Below, piece after piece: positions 23,964 through 34,609 of a stretch of DNA of 64,000 nt. The DNA is from Neolentinus lepideus HHB14362 ss-1 (Eukaryota; Basidiomycota; Agaricomycetes; Gloeophyllales; Gloeophyllaceae). Each line of letters starts with the position of its first letter. Position 1 is the stretch's first letter. The translations under genes were made by a program, and so were the position numbers. The DNA lies in NCBI GenBank assembly GCA_001632425.1, contig KV425567.1:434001-498000 (forward strand), given 5' to 3'. The notes beneath the pieces are model-generated. The model saw nothing but the letters and a program-made list of their open reading frames with translations, was not told the DNA's origin and ran no database searches.

Positions 23964-25533
23964 TCACCGCGAAGTAGATACTCTCCGTCTCTTCTTTACT
24001 CTTTCAGCAAGACTGAGGCCAAGGTCGACTTGTAATCCTCCATCTATTGATATCTCTCTGTCAAGAATGCCTGAAGCCCCTTGCACGGGGACAGCACTCT
24101 TCTTGCGTTTGCCAGATGTTTTCACAGGGGAAGGCGATGGTGTCATAGGAGGTGTTGGAAGCCCGACGAGCAACTCGCTTGGACTGCGAGTAGGCATCTT
24201 CTCTGGGGCATCCAGTCCGTATGTAGAGAATGACTTCAAGTCCGCCGTAAATAAGACCTTGTAGCGAGTATTTAGCGCACAGAGTAGCGGGGAAAAAGAA
24301 GTCATACAGAATGGGCCCATCCGGCATAGTCACCCCACACTTCTGCGAGTTTTGTATTCACTTGGTCATATATCTTTGGTGTCATGGGGATCTTCCCTTT
24401 CGACTTAGTCTTCGAACTTGGAGACACACCGTAGTGTTTCATTGCAATCTGATAGACATGGGTGTCAACGGGGACAACCTCTTTCTAAATGACATTAATT
24501 AGCGCACGCGATGAGGGTTGGGGAGACACCAGCGTGCCTTGTCTAAGCTCATCAATAAGACGCAGTCTGCGACTTTCCTTCCTACACCCATAAAACCCAA
24601 TAGGACCTCTCTTGCTTCATCGGTCGGCATGCTCCGGAGCGTCTTTAACCACTTTTCGGCTCCGTCGACATTCTTACTATTTGGTGGATGCGCTTCATGA
24701 AGCATCTGGGCAGTTTTCTGAACATATTCAGCGCGATAACCGAAACCTAGACTACGCAAGGTTGAAGCCACAGAAGAGGAGGCGAGAGCGGCCGGAGAAG
24801 GAAAGGGATGGTAGGTCCATAATGAGTCATCTTGGGGTATGTTTTCTTGTTGCGAAGACCGTAAAAGAGAGGGTTCGGATAGAGGAGTCGCTGGAGGAGA
24901 AACAAGGCTCGAGGCAAGGAGTTCCGGGTATAGCTCGGGGGGAGGCAGGCTTAATAGAGGCGGAGAAAAGTGCTCGCATAGAGAGGTGACCATCTTAGTT
25001 ATGCGGGAAATGTTGTTGTTCGAGGAACATATAAACCTGGATAGAGACAGAGAATCATGAGGGTCGAGTTTATAAGTGCGATTGGCCACGTACGAGACAA
25101 GATTTTCCCAAGGATCTTGCCTGATCATCCGTATGCCTTCGAATCTATTGCGAAAAGTTCGAAACACAGGGTCTCTCTTGGACCAGTCGCTATATAAGTA
25201 AACTAAATCCACGTCTAGCTGGAAATAATCCCGTATCCATGCCAATGTCTCCTCCTTTACTGTCTCCCCATCATTAATGCTTGAGGTATGCGTACTTCGA
25301 GGCGGTAGGACAGTCTTGTAATACAAGGTATCGGGAGATTGGCGAAGGCAAATGAGTCGATCTCTAAGGCAGAGTCGGTATTCATGTGTGGGGTATGAGG
25401 GCGGCAGGGTTCCGGACGATAGTGGAAATATAGACCAGCGGAATGATTGACCACATTTTAGGACAGCGGCGAGGGAGAGTTGCACGATTGGCAATGGCAA
25501 GGCATGAAAGCCTGCAGGCAATGGACAAGACAT
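23964..25533 (-). CDS. OGG1: 8-oxoguanine DNA glycosylase/lyase
   Basis: Bifunctional base-excision repair enzyme that removes 8-oxoguanine opposite C. It has the OGG N-terminal domain (LAAVLKCGQSFRW) and the HhH-GPD domain with SRITKMVTSLCEHFS, LGFGYRAEYVQKTAQ and GVGRKVADCVLLMSLDK. VPVDTHVYQIAMKHYG follows. The catalytic Lys is about residue 320 and the Asp about 339. Their spacing of 19 equals that of human Lys249 and Asp268. These two residues are separated by a 53-bp intron (24485-24537) that must begin GC rather than GT. The C-terminus is basic (KRKKSAVP, KKRRRVSTSR), a likely nuclear signal. There is an inserted proline/serine linker (PPATPLSEP) before the HhH. Start ATG 25533, stop 23964. 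Confidence 0.95.
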
Positions 25534-25815
25534 GCTGTGGCAGAAGGAAGACGCGCTTCAGACGCTTCGCGTGATGCCGCCGGCTCTTCGTTCGACTCTA
25601 GGAACATTAACTTGCAAGAACAAAATCAACGGTCGATTCATACTGCAGTATCGTAGCTGATGCGGAGCAATATTCTCTATTCATGAAGCGGCCCTTCGTG
25701 TTGCTATTGATGAGAATCTGTCCTTCCGGGCTAGGTGGAAGCTGTGAATCAACTAGGTGAATCCTTGGATCTCCTATCCCGAGCGTTTGTTAAACTTCGT
25801 TTGGTAGAAGTTGAT

Positions 25816-28319
25816 ATGACGCCAAATGGCGATTCCTTCCTACCTCGGATCCAGTCCGTTTTCTATGCCATTTTTGACGTCCGCCAGGGCCCGAAGATAA
25901 TATTCCAAGTGCCTGAAGCACTAATCGCCGTATCTAACCAAGGCATCACTGCGTCCTCTTCAACGTTGTCGTTCTCCTCCTTGACTGGGTTGGAACAGAA
26001 CCTTCGTTCGGATCCGACTTCGAGGGCCTCTTCTGTCTCAATACCCTCTAACCATCGTCTATCGTTCTCCTTCAATTCACCGAACAAGCGGTCTTTTTCC
26101 ACTAGCAACCCCAGATATCTGTTTCATTTCGATGATGTCTCGAAGTTCGTGATACCCCCAAGCCCACTATGTGGTAGACTGGTGACATGCTCCACGAAAG
26201 ACCACAGAATCATCGGTTTCCCCGTCGAGCTTCTGGGAAAATACGAACGGAATTACTTCAGGTATAATCTATGCTTTGTATTTGAAAGACAGGCCGATTT
26301 GAGCTGTTACGAACCTATCGTCCGGAAGATAGCTCGAGTCTTCACTGCTTGTGAGGTACGACTCCTGCACCTATAATTGAAGAGCTTTACTTCACAATGC
26401 ATTCAGGAAGAATCTGCTTTCCTGTCAAGTCCAAGTTCTCCGGTGGCTATGCTCGCTATACTGGAGCAACTATATGAAGATCTGAACTCCTATTCGGAAA
26501 CGTCAATACCTATCGATGCTTTTAACTCTCTGGAGCTGAAAATATTTCCATTCTATCCCAATCCATCTCCTGTCAAAGATTGGGATGTGCCTTTGGCCCT
26601 AATAAACCTAGCAAAACGCATAGAACCTAACTGGGATTTGACAATTGGGAAGGTCATCAAGCACATCGACGGTGTTAACCATGTCTCCCGCATTGCCTAT
26701 CTCGCAGATTGCGACTTGGACCTAACTCGTGAAGCTATCTCGCACTTGCTGTATGTGATGAGTGGCATCCTCTATCTCCGCCGAGTTAATTGAATTGTAC
26801 ATTGCAGCTACTACCAAGTCATCATGACCATTGACATCTTCCAATATTCTAATATGTATACGCTCCGAAAGAGCATCCAGTGGCTTGCAGATGAGCAACA
26901 TGTGCGAGATGAATGTGGCTTGTATGTCACGAAGCCAGGTCGGGGTTCATTTTCGCAGTCTTGCGGAGGTCGCGTGGTGCTAATTATGACGGGATGGACA
27001 GGCAAGAGAATATCAGATTTTCCAAAACTCCTTCACCTCTATTCGCGTCTGAAACCAGGCAAATCGGTGTACGAATGGGCTCATGACCACGATGTCATCA
27101 ATCTCGGGATTGACGTGAGAAGGTTCGTAAGTTTTGGAGTTATCAAGGTAGAATCGTCACAGTACCTGGTCTACGTGAGTGCTTTACTAAAGACTGGTGG
27201 ACGTGACTGTAGGGTTTCTTGCGTCGCATCCATCGTTATCCCATCCTCATCAAGCCATCTCCCCCTCCTGGTCAGATAAACGGCGCTCGACATAACCGAA
27301 ATGCCTCATCGGGATCACTTGGCCGCAAACGCGGCAAGACCATGCTGAACTCACCAACCTGGACCTCGACACAATCGCAGCCTCAATCTCAGCCGCAGAC
27401 AGAAAGTGACAGGGGCAAAGTTCCGAAGGCTCCGCCGACACTGGCCAGCATCAATACCGAGTTGGCAGTCAGTGCCAGGAACAGTTCAATCAGCCCTCTG
27501 GCAGACTCTGCGTCCGCATCTGTCGTAAATTTTGTGGACAGCGCAGATAGGCGATGTCGAGGGGTTCGCTCGCCCGTTCAAATTCTGCTGCGGCAGCAGC
27601 AGGAGAAAGAAAAGGAGCTGAGCGAGGCTGAAAAGTCCCTAGAGAAACTGAAAAGCCACACTCATGGACTCATGACTGCCCGCAATAAGAGCACAGTCGC
27701 CGAACGAAGTAAAGAACGGCAACAGGGAGACCGGGCAGAGGCCCAAAAGAGCAGGCTGAGCAAAGGCATAACTGGATCTGCTTTCTGGAGCGCGACTCTA
27801 GCCCTATCAGGCTCGACCTTGGGGACGGGTCCTACGGCGCCACGCGGTCTGGGTGTCGCCAGTGTGAATGTAGAAAGGGAGTCAATGGGTGGCCCTCAGG
27901 CGGCGGCCTCAACAAGATTACATCGATCGCCGTCCGTTCCCTCTGGTTCGAGGGCGGCAGGGCTGAAGCGCTCTCCTTCGATGCCGCCAATTCAGGCGCC
28001 GGTCCCTATCCAAAGCGCGTCTTCGTCTTCTCCAACGACTATGCTTTCTCAGTCCCAGCCTCGCACTCGATCCGCCTCGCAACGCTTCGCCAACGCCGTA
28101 AACGTGTCATCGTCCACTTCAAATCCATCAGGTCCGCTCTCTCACAGCACCTCGCAGTCAGCCTTCCCTCCCTATCCAAAGGATCTCCTCGAACTGCTTG
28201 ACGGAGAGCATCATTCTGACGAACTGGGTACAAAGTTTGAGGTGGGATGGCCCATGCTGGAAGCTTGGCTAGCAGTTATTCCAGAAAGTGAGGGTAGAGT
28301 GGAAGTCATCTACAGATGA
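25816..28319 (+). CDS. NPR2: Nitrogen permease regulator 2 (GATOR1/SEACIT subunit)
   Basis: Npr2/NPRL2 acts with Npr3 and Iml1 as the GTPase-activating complex that restrains TORC1 when amino acids are scarce. The longin-like N-domain begins FLPRIQSVFYAIFDVRQGPKI and includes VIPPSPLCGRLVTC and HRIIGFPVELLGKYERNYFRYN. Next come LALINLAKRIEPNWDLT and RIAYLADCDLDLTREAI. YYQVIMTIDIFQYSNMY follows across an intron. The long middle is Ser/Gln/Pro-rich and looks disordered. The end has LLELLDGEHHSDELGTKFEVGW. ATG 25816 is the first in-frame ATG before the conserved domain. It is divergent from OGG1, with 282 bp between starts. The disordered insert is longer than in animal NPRL2. Confidence 0.92.
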
Positions 28320-28708
28320 CGTTTTCATTTACCCTGAGACGGGTATCTCTATTGATTGTGGTCGTCGTATGTACATCATTGCATGGTATAAATATGATAA
28401 CACAGTAAGTTCGTCTTGAGTCGCCTCGTCTCAACTCAGTTGAGCTGAACATACAATCGATGGCCAATGGAAGAGGCTGCATAGACCACTGAGATAGTTC
28501 GAAGGAATTTGACTAGAAAGCTTGAAAAGTATGTGAACATCCGAGTCTTGGGCACACGATGAGATCGCAGCCCCATACAGGCATTCACGCTTGTCCTTAA
28601 AAATGTGACTGTGTCAATTCGAGGCGATACAGCATAGACCACATGGAAGTATCAGACCCCCTAGCACAGGAGGAGGGTAACTTCGAAAAAGGGCTGCACC
28701 GATAAATG

Positions 28709-29732
28709 CTATGGGCGTTTGACAAGAATGTGCTGGTCGTAGCCCGGTTGACCGGATGCGCCATCCACATGCGAGATGCCGACGAGACGATAGCCTAGCC
28801 GCTCATACATTGCGACCTGCATTTCTCGTGAGCGTGCGTTTAGCAGTGGGCCTCTGGCGAAAGCTTACATTTTCCTTGGATGATGTCGATAGGCAGCAAG
28901 ATTTGTTCTGCTCCTTGGCCTGGACGGAGAAAAGAAACTTTGATCCTGTAATGAAATAAGCCACATTGTATGTGTGCGTACCTTCTCCTCCCCAACCTTA
29001 AGTAACATACTGCCGATTCCGCGCCGCTGTAGCTCGGGTGTTACAGAGAAGGAAACTAGGCTCCAATTATCCTTTTGGAAATTTTGACCGTCAGGGTCAT
29101 CGGGCGTACTAAAGTACGTTTTTGAGATGTCCTTATATTTCGGAAGGAGCTGTAGGACAGTCAGATTCACGGTATTCACAAGGGGAAATGGACAACGGAG
29201 GATACGACTACGAACCACCGTGAACCACCATTGATAGAGATCGGCGTCAGTCTTTTGCAGCTCTCCAAAGAATTGAGCAAATCCCTCATTGAACTGCGCG
29301 TCACTACATCATCGAGTTAATCGAGTATCCTTAAATCTGGCGCAACTCGACAATGCACGCACTCTCCAAGAAAATCTGATCCTGGTGGATACCAGGATGC
29401 CGTGCCCACGACCCTGTCTAACTCATCCAGGGCTATCCAAAGCTGTCCCCCGACAACAGTGGCACGGACAATCGCACGGTGCATTATGGCTCGCAGTCTT
29501 TCCCGGCCGCCGATCATCGCGCGCGCTACGGCATCTGTCCGGTAATGAGAACAATACGGGTCTAGACAAAAGCGTGAGCCAACTTACCCTCTTTAAATGC
29601 AGCTATGAGGACCTGAACTGCTTCATCCAATCTCGGATCTGTAGTTCCGGAAAGCCTTGAGGGTCCACTCTAGTGCCCGTCTGACACAAGCGTACCTGAA
29701 AGATCGCAAATACACTGGACGACAACAGGCAT
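28709..29732 (-). CDS. GNAT-family N-acetyltransferase
   Basis: Predicted acetyl-CoA-dependent acetyltransferase with a single GNAT fold; substrate unknown. The order is DPRLDEAVQVLIAAF (helix 1 region), then ERLRAIMHRAIVRATVVGGQLWIA and VVGTASWYPPG. FVSVTPELQRRGIG-type motif A is read as VSFSVTPELQRRGIGSML, the acyl-CoA pyrophosphate loop with QRRGIG. The C-terminal strand is MYERLGYRLVG, followed by HILVKRP. The chosen start, ATG 29732, reads MPVVVQCICDLS. It splices over an intron of about 58 bp into DPRLDEAV. The frame stays open farther upstream without an ATG immediately before, so an extra 5' exon is possible. Similar singleton acetyltransferases are common in Agaricomycetes. Confidence 0.75.
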
Positions 29733-30672
29733 TTCGCCCGAGATGCGTTTCTGGAAGGACTTCCAGGCTCGCGAGAACCAATTTGTTAAAGTGAACCTTA
29801 GCTTGCGCAATGCATCCAGTATACCAGTATTCATGCGATTACTGGTGTGGAAGATAGCTGCAAAATCAGAGGCGCTGAGGAATTGCTGTGGCGGAAGTGC
29901 AGCAAATGTGATGTCCAACTAATGGGAAAAGGGAAGTAGTTGCACGCGAGGAACGTAAATAACTAGGAGTGCGTAGTGGTCAGAAAATAAGTCGATGATT
30001 CAAGGTCAGTTACTCATCGACACGCGCAATCGTTGTGCTGTTGGCTGCTATGATAAGCGTCCCGCAAGCAATATTCGCGGCAAGTGGTGATTCAATGACA
30101 GTGTGGGGAAGCCGAAGATGAGCGAAGCTCCGGATTCATAATTTCGGAACTTTGTTCTAGGGCAAGGGGAAATTCGTAACATATGACGACGTTGATTGCC
30201 AAGAATAACTGTCGAAAAACCACCGTGCCCCGTGAATGATTGAGGATGCGCGCTCTCGCCTGCTCTGGGTACAGGTGCGCCCCGCGTCGGTATCGTGCAT
30301 TAGACACGGACTACTGGACGCGGGGGAATCAAGGATACCATCTGGTGAAGGATGTTGGGATCGGAAACAAGAGGTGCGTCGGAGAGGCCGCTGCAGTGCT
30401 TGACTGAACCGCGGAGGTTGAAGAATATTCAGCGCCTCTCCTGCCGCGGCTTGCAAATGCATCTTAGTTTGAGCTTGAAGCTTGAACATCGAGGCCGACA
30501 CCAAGGACGACATTCATGCACGACTAGCTTGAGTATCCATCAAGCTGCGATTTGTCTGGCAACGCTGCAGCACGGCGCTCCGCTTCCAATGCAATAAGCG
30601 CACATTATAACGGCAGTGGGCATCGAATCGCGCCTACAGATGCACATACTGGCCTTGTTCTGCGGTTATTCT
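29733..30672. other. Intergenic, no supported gene
   Basis: About 940 bp between the acetyltransferase start and the transposon island. A minus-strand ORF at 30157-30513 and a plus-strand ORF at 30352-30597 overlap here. Neither resembles a known family or shows consistent splicing. No tRNA or repeat was seen. Confidence 0.5.
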
Positions 30673-30683
30673 GGGACTCGTAC
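30673..30683. repeat. Target-site duplication, left copy (11 bp)
   Basis: GGGACTCGTAC directly precedes AGGCTCC at the left end of the fold-back element. The identical copy is at 32651-32661. Confidence 0.8.
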
Positions 30684-30805
30684 AGGCTCCTATAACCATG
30701 TTCTCGTTCTTCAATCCGTGAGAAAACATATTATATTGGGCAAGTGATCGACAGGTGTTACATAAGACTACCTACCATAAGAAGAAGGCGAACGTGAGGA
30801 AGAGA

Positions 30806-31635
30806 TAGTGTTGTTCCTGAAGTGAAGTGCTTCAAAGTGGACTTCAATCCACTTTGAGTTTTGTATGACTTCGTGAGACTTTGAAGTCATCCTAAGTCGC
30901 TTTAAAGACTTTGCGAAGTGCAGATGAATTGCACGTGATGGACATAACAGGTAAACATCATGCATGTGAATTGATGCGACGCGTTGATTCGTCCCGCTTA
31001 CCGGCTGAAAACTATGCTTGTCGCGCTCCTTGGTGATGAAGAGAATCCCAAGAAAATTCAAGAAATTCATAATAAATATGTGTGAGGTCTACCAGTACTT
31101 GCCCCGTTCATATGCCCGATGACTACCCCACTAGTAGTCTGCTTTTGCAACACTCTTGAGGCTTGCATCTGCTCGTCAGGCGCTCAGTACTCACAGGGCG
31201 CAACTACCGCTACCAGTTGGCCATTGGCAAATGTGCCTAGACCTGCGAATCTCAAACAGCCAACCTGCGACACAGTACTCCCACCTTATCCTCCGCCAAA
31301 CAGACTCAGTCTACTGGCCTCCTCAGTTCCAAGGTCAGGCAAGCACACATTCCTTCCAGGTTCACATTTTAGCCCATTTTTACACCTTCCTGATGACGAG
31401 TAGAATATGTAGAACACTTATTATAGTCATTCTGTCCTGTGTATATAGCAATAATCCGTATCTGAGGAGGTGAGGATGCTTTCAGCTCGACAGCCACAGC
31501 CGTGAGAATCACTCGTGCCCTTGCGCTACCCACTTCGCGAAGTCTTCAAAGTGCCTTTAAAGTGACTTCAAGGAGAGCGAAGTGCGTCATAATCGCACTT
31601 TGAAGGACTTCGACTTCACTTAGTGACCAACACTA
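30806..31635. mobile_element. Non-autonomous hAT-like transposon
   Basis: This 830-bp insertion lies in the left arm of the fold-back element. Its ends are TAGTGTTG and CAACACTA, the hAT pattern of short terminal repeats. It is flanked by a perfect 8-bp duplication GGAAGAGA at 30798-30805 and 31636-31643, the target length typical of hAT. Subterminal regions at both ends are rich in the inverted motifs CTTCAAAGTG and CACTTTGAAG. Such motifs resemble the repeated subterminal transposase sites of hAT elements. No open frame of transposase size is present; the longest frames near 31119-31473 resemble nothing known. It inserted after the fold-back element. Confidence 0.85.
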
Positions 31636-31652
31636 GGAAGAGAACGCTGTAG

Positions 31653-32313
31653 GGCCAAAGTGGTCGCCGGGGATCACCGAATGTGACAGCAAGATCACGG
31701 CGGCAGCCAGGCCGCTGACTCAGCAGCGGTGGCTTAGGCCTTTCAACACCAATTAGCGAGTGCATTGAACATTATATGTGTTGGAAATTGCTCAGGAATA
31801 TAAATTAGGTATTAGGTTAACCCATTTGAATTTCAAGAATATTGTAGTATATTCTAGCATTTTGTACAAGTAGTATATAAAGCCCAAGGGACAGCGCCCT
31901 CCTCATGGGCTTGTAATCCTACGGCTTAACCGCCATTGTACCAGTCTTCTATTAAAAATCTACAATATGTAATGGTAGGTTTTGTAAAAAGCAATGTGAA
32001 ATGTATTTTGTTCAATGTTTTTAGAATAAATGGGAGTTATAAGTGCATCTGGCTTGAAAAGCACCTCTGATGGGTGTCTGATGAAGTGTTCTGCATGTAG
32101 CTTAGAAGAATGTTCACAACATTTCAATGAAACCTGCCACACATGTTTTATGTCATCATAGTTCTAGTCTTGACCATGATTTCAACAATATTATCTACAC
32201 ACCCGCCTCTTAGGCGTTGCTGAAAGGCCTAAGCCACCGCTGCTGAGTCAGCGGCCTGTCTGCCGCCGTGATCTTGCTGTCACATTCGGTGATCCCCGGC
32301 AACCACTTTGGCC
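31653..32313. mobile_element. MITE with 93-bp terminal inverted repeats (MITE B)
   Basis: 31653-31745 and the reverse complement of 32221-32313 match over 93 bp with only about four differences. They run from GGCCAAAGTGG inward to GGCTTAGGCCTTTCA, passing CGGGGATCACCGAATGTGAC. Without the LTR-like insert in its loop the element would be about 250 bp. It lies in the left part of the fold-back element's centre, directly beside MITE C. A clean target duplication is not visible, perhaps because of that neighbour. No coding capacity. Confidence 0.85.
31779..32187. mobile_element. Solo-LTR-like element in the loop of MITE B
   Basis: A 409-bp AT-rich segment begins TGTTGGAAAT and ends GATTTCAACA, the TG...CA ends of an LTR with a short inverted repeat. 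It is flanked by the near-identical pentamers ATATG and ATATT. Inside are a TATA box (GTATATAAAG near 31872) and just downstream the hairpin AAGCCCA...TGGGCTT at 31880-31912. The TATA-then-hairpin order resembles the U3/R region of a Copia-type LTR. No second LTR or pol gene is in the window. The imperfect target duplication leaves some doubt. Confidence 0.45.
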
Positions 32314-32314
32314 A

Positions 32315-32506
32315 CATCAGGAAAATGTCAGTCCGAAGGGACTTGGCTTAAATTTCCTTAGGGGACTTAAAGGTGTCTTAAACGGACTTTCGGGCATCTT
32401 TTGCCACCTTTCGGCGCTTTACGCGCCGGGACTTGGCTTAATTTCTCTTAAATAAGTGTCCTAAGACCGGGAAAGACCGCTAAGCCCGGATGACATTTTC
32501 CTGATG
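32315..32506. mobile_element. 192-bp MITE (MITE C)
   Basis: The ends are CATCAGGAAAATGTCAGTCCG and, reverse-complemented at the right, CATCAGGAAAATGTCATCCG, a terminal inverted repeat of about 20 bp with one mismatch or gap. Inside, GGGACTTGGCTTAA occurs twice (near 32338 and 32430). A 2-bp CA flanks both ends; no longer target duplication is visible. It is adjacent to MITE B inside the fold-back element. No coding capacity. Confidence 0.75.
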
Positions 32507-32650
32507 CAGCCGTCCTACAGCGTTTCTTGTTCGCCTTCTTCTTATGGTAGGTAGTCTTATGTAACACCTGTCAATCACTTGCTTAATATAATATGTTTTC
32601 TCACGGATTGAGGAACGAGAACTCGAGGACGGATGCAGTTATAGGAGCCT

Positions 32651-32661
32651 GGGACTCGTAC
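32651..32661. repeat. Target-site duplication, right copy (11 bp)
   Basis: GGGACTCGTAC directly follows GGAGCCT at the right end of the fold-back element and is identical to the copy at 30673-30683. Confidence 0.8.
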
Positions 32662-33235
32662 GTGTATCGATCACACTCACGACTGTCGTCAACGGTCAAC
32701 CTGTCTCTGTCAGCGCTCGGCCTTGCGTTCTTGCGAGGTTAACTTTAGCTTTAGTGCAGGTGCTATCTGAACGAGATTCGGTCGACGAACGACTGCCTGC
32801 AGGTCAACGTTAGGCGCCTGACGCTTTCATATCGGTTCAATCCCTCCACCTGTTCTTCCATTCAGGCTGGAAGTAGTCTATATTGTGGTTTGGCCTGTAG
32901 GTGAATTGGCAGCTTCTTAGACCCTGGCATGAGAGAGTGCAGGCGTGTGATCCGAGTAGAAAGGCGCCTTACAGCAATCTTACAAGAGCATATCCTTGTA
33001 TAGACAGCCAGGGACATGCTCTCCGGCGGTTTACTGGTAAAGCTACCCGCGGATCCTCTTTTGTTATCTCCCTCGACATGTCTGGCCCAAAATACCAGGC
33101 TTCGAAGACAGGTCACCACGCGGTGCAATAATACTACAGCGGTCTCTATTCTGTACGACGGATGCGTCTCTGTGCCTGCCGCCCTCCATATCCTCGAACG
33201 CCCTCGAACTCGCCTAGTGCGTACTCTTGGCTAGC
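32662..33235. other. Intergenic, no supported gene
   Basis: Upstream region of the membrane protein at 33236. The open frames here (32862-33234) overlap on opposite strands and resemble nothing known. A tRNA-like GGTTCAATCC near 32834 has no matching acceptor stem or D arm. Confidence 0.5.
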
Positions 33236-34609
33236 ATGAATTCAAGCCTTCCAGTCGTGTCGCCAGCGTACTTGCCTGCCAATGAGACGCACTTGGAGAT
33301 ATACAATGAGCGGACGCTTCTCGATGGCGCTATCATGACTGGGGTGGTCTATGGTACGTAACTAACATGTACAACACCTGTTCACTGATACACTGATCGC
33401 TTGACGGATTACAGGTATTCACTTCACCATCTTCGTGCAGACCGCATACCTCCTCTCCAGGGACCTGTACAAAAAGCGCTCGAATCAGTTTTTTCTGGCA
33501 TACATCACCGTGATGTTCATCCTTGGCACGCTGTTCATCTCCAGCAGCTCGCGAGTGGCGCAGATGACATTCGTCGACGACCGTGACTATCCAGGAGGCC
33601 CTGTTGCCTGGGCGGCGGCTGCCTTTTCCATCCCAGCCAACTTGCTAGGCAATGTCACGTTCACTTTAGCTAACTGGCTAGCGGATGCACTGATGGTGCG
33701 ATGAATTCTCGTTTGGCCTAGTGTTCGTGGCGCTTGTGTTCTAACAAAGCCAGTGCAGATATGGCGGTGCTATATTATCTGGACAGCCCTGACGAGACAC
33801 TATGTCTGGCTAATCCTCACTATACCCTGTCTGTTGTGGATGGTGTCTTTTGGTAAGCTCTCCCAAAAGCCTTTGCAGCCTAGCGTCAAGCTAAGACGCC
33901 ACACAGCCATGGGCACGCTACTACTCACGCAAGTCTCGCAGCCAGGCCTCAGCATCTGGTCTAACAGCAGCGTCAACTTCGCGCTGACGTACTTCTCCGT
34001 TTCCCTTACGCTCAACATCCTTACCACGGTTCTTATTCTTGTGCGACTCTTCCAGTACCGTTATGAGATGACAAGGAGTCTTGGGAGGGCGCACGGGAAG
34101 TATTACACTTCTGTTGCGGCGATGCTTGTCGAGTCCGCGTCGCTGTATGCTGCATGCTCGCTTCTTTTCTTGGTTCCTTATGTTTTAAACCATCCGCTGC
34201 AAAATATTTTTATGCAGGTGCTTAGTCAAGTGCAGGTACGTTTTAGACACTCCCACTCAGTATTCAGATCTGACCAGTTTGCCTCTCCAATTAGATTATC
34301 GCTCCCCTCCTAGTCATTTTCCGCGTCGCGAGCGGGCACGGCCTGACGTCCACCTCCCTCAAGACGGACTCGCATGTCAGTTTCACCACGAACCCTTCCA
34401 GTCCCATGGACCATGCAGGCAGCACTCGCGCGGGCGAGTCTGACCTGTCGACCGACCTCAGCACTGTCTCCCGCCCCGACTTGATAGTCCACTTCAAGGA
34501 CACTGATAGCGAGGGTTGCGGCCAGAGCGAGTTGATGTTGACGCCTGTGTCGCAGGACAAAAGGGGGGATGTGACGGAAAAGGTTATTGAGTTGAAGCCA
34601 GAGCCATGA
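33236..34609 (+). CDS. Seven-helix membrane protein, basidiomycete-type, function unknown
   Basis: Predicted seven-transmembrane protein of a family common in Agaricomycetes, with no assigned function. The N-terminal 35 residues are extracellular-like (NET sequon: PANETHLEIYN). Helices follow: IMTGVVYGIHFTIFVQTAYLL, FFLAYITVMFILGTLFI, NWLADALMIWRCYIIWT, YVWLILTIPCLLWMVSF and FSVSLTLNILTTVLILVRLF. The last two are SLYAACSLLFLVPYVL and QVQIIAPLLVIFRVASG. The motif WRCYIIW after helix 3-4 is characteristic of this group. The C-terminal tail of about 100 residues is polar, Ser/Asp-rich. Start ATG 33236, stop 34609, five or so introns. It is a relative of the gene at 43432-44651. Confidence 0.75.

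Larger units (their letters stand above)
30684..32650. mobile_element. Mutator-like fold-back element (host of nested insertions)
   Basis: The ends are AGGCTCCTATAAC and GTTATAGGAGCCT. They are flanked by perfect 11-bp direct repeats GGGACTCGTAC at 30673-30683 and 32651-32661, a target duplication of the length expected for Mutator-like elements. The arms are long inverted repeats. 30684-30797 matches the reverse complement of about 32530-32650 over most of its length (for example GTGTTACATAAGACTACC). The arms continue past the hAT insertion to CGCTGTAGG, paired with CCTACAGCG at 32513-32521. Removing the insertions leaves about 300 bp that is almost entirely arms, so this is a non-coding fold-back MITE. 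No transposase is present. Confidence 0.8.

Noticed and set aside
30157..30513. Minus-strand ORF of 118 codons
   Set aside because: No known features, overlapped by frames on the other strand, no consistent splice partners.
32831..32845. tRNA T-loop-like GGTTCAATCC
   Set aside because: No acceptor stem, D arm or anticodon arm can be placed around it.
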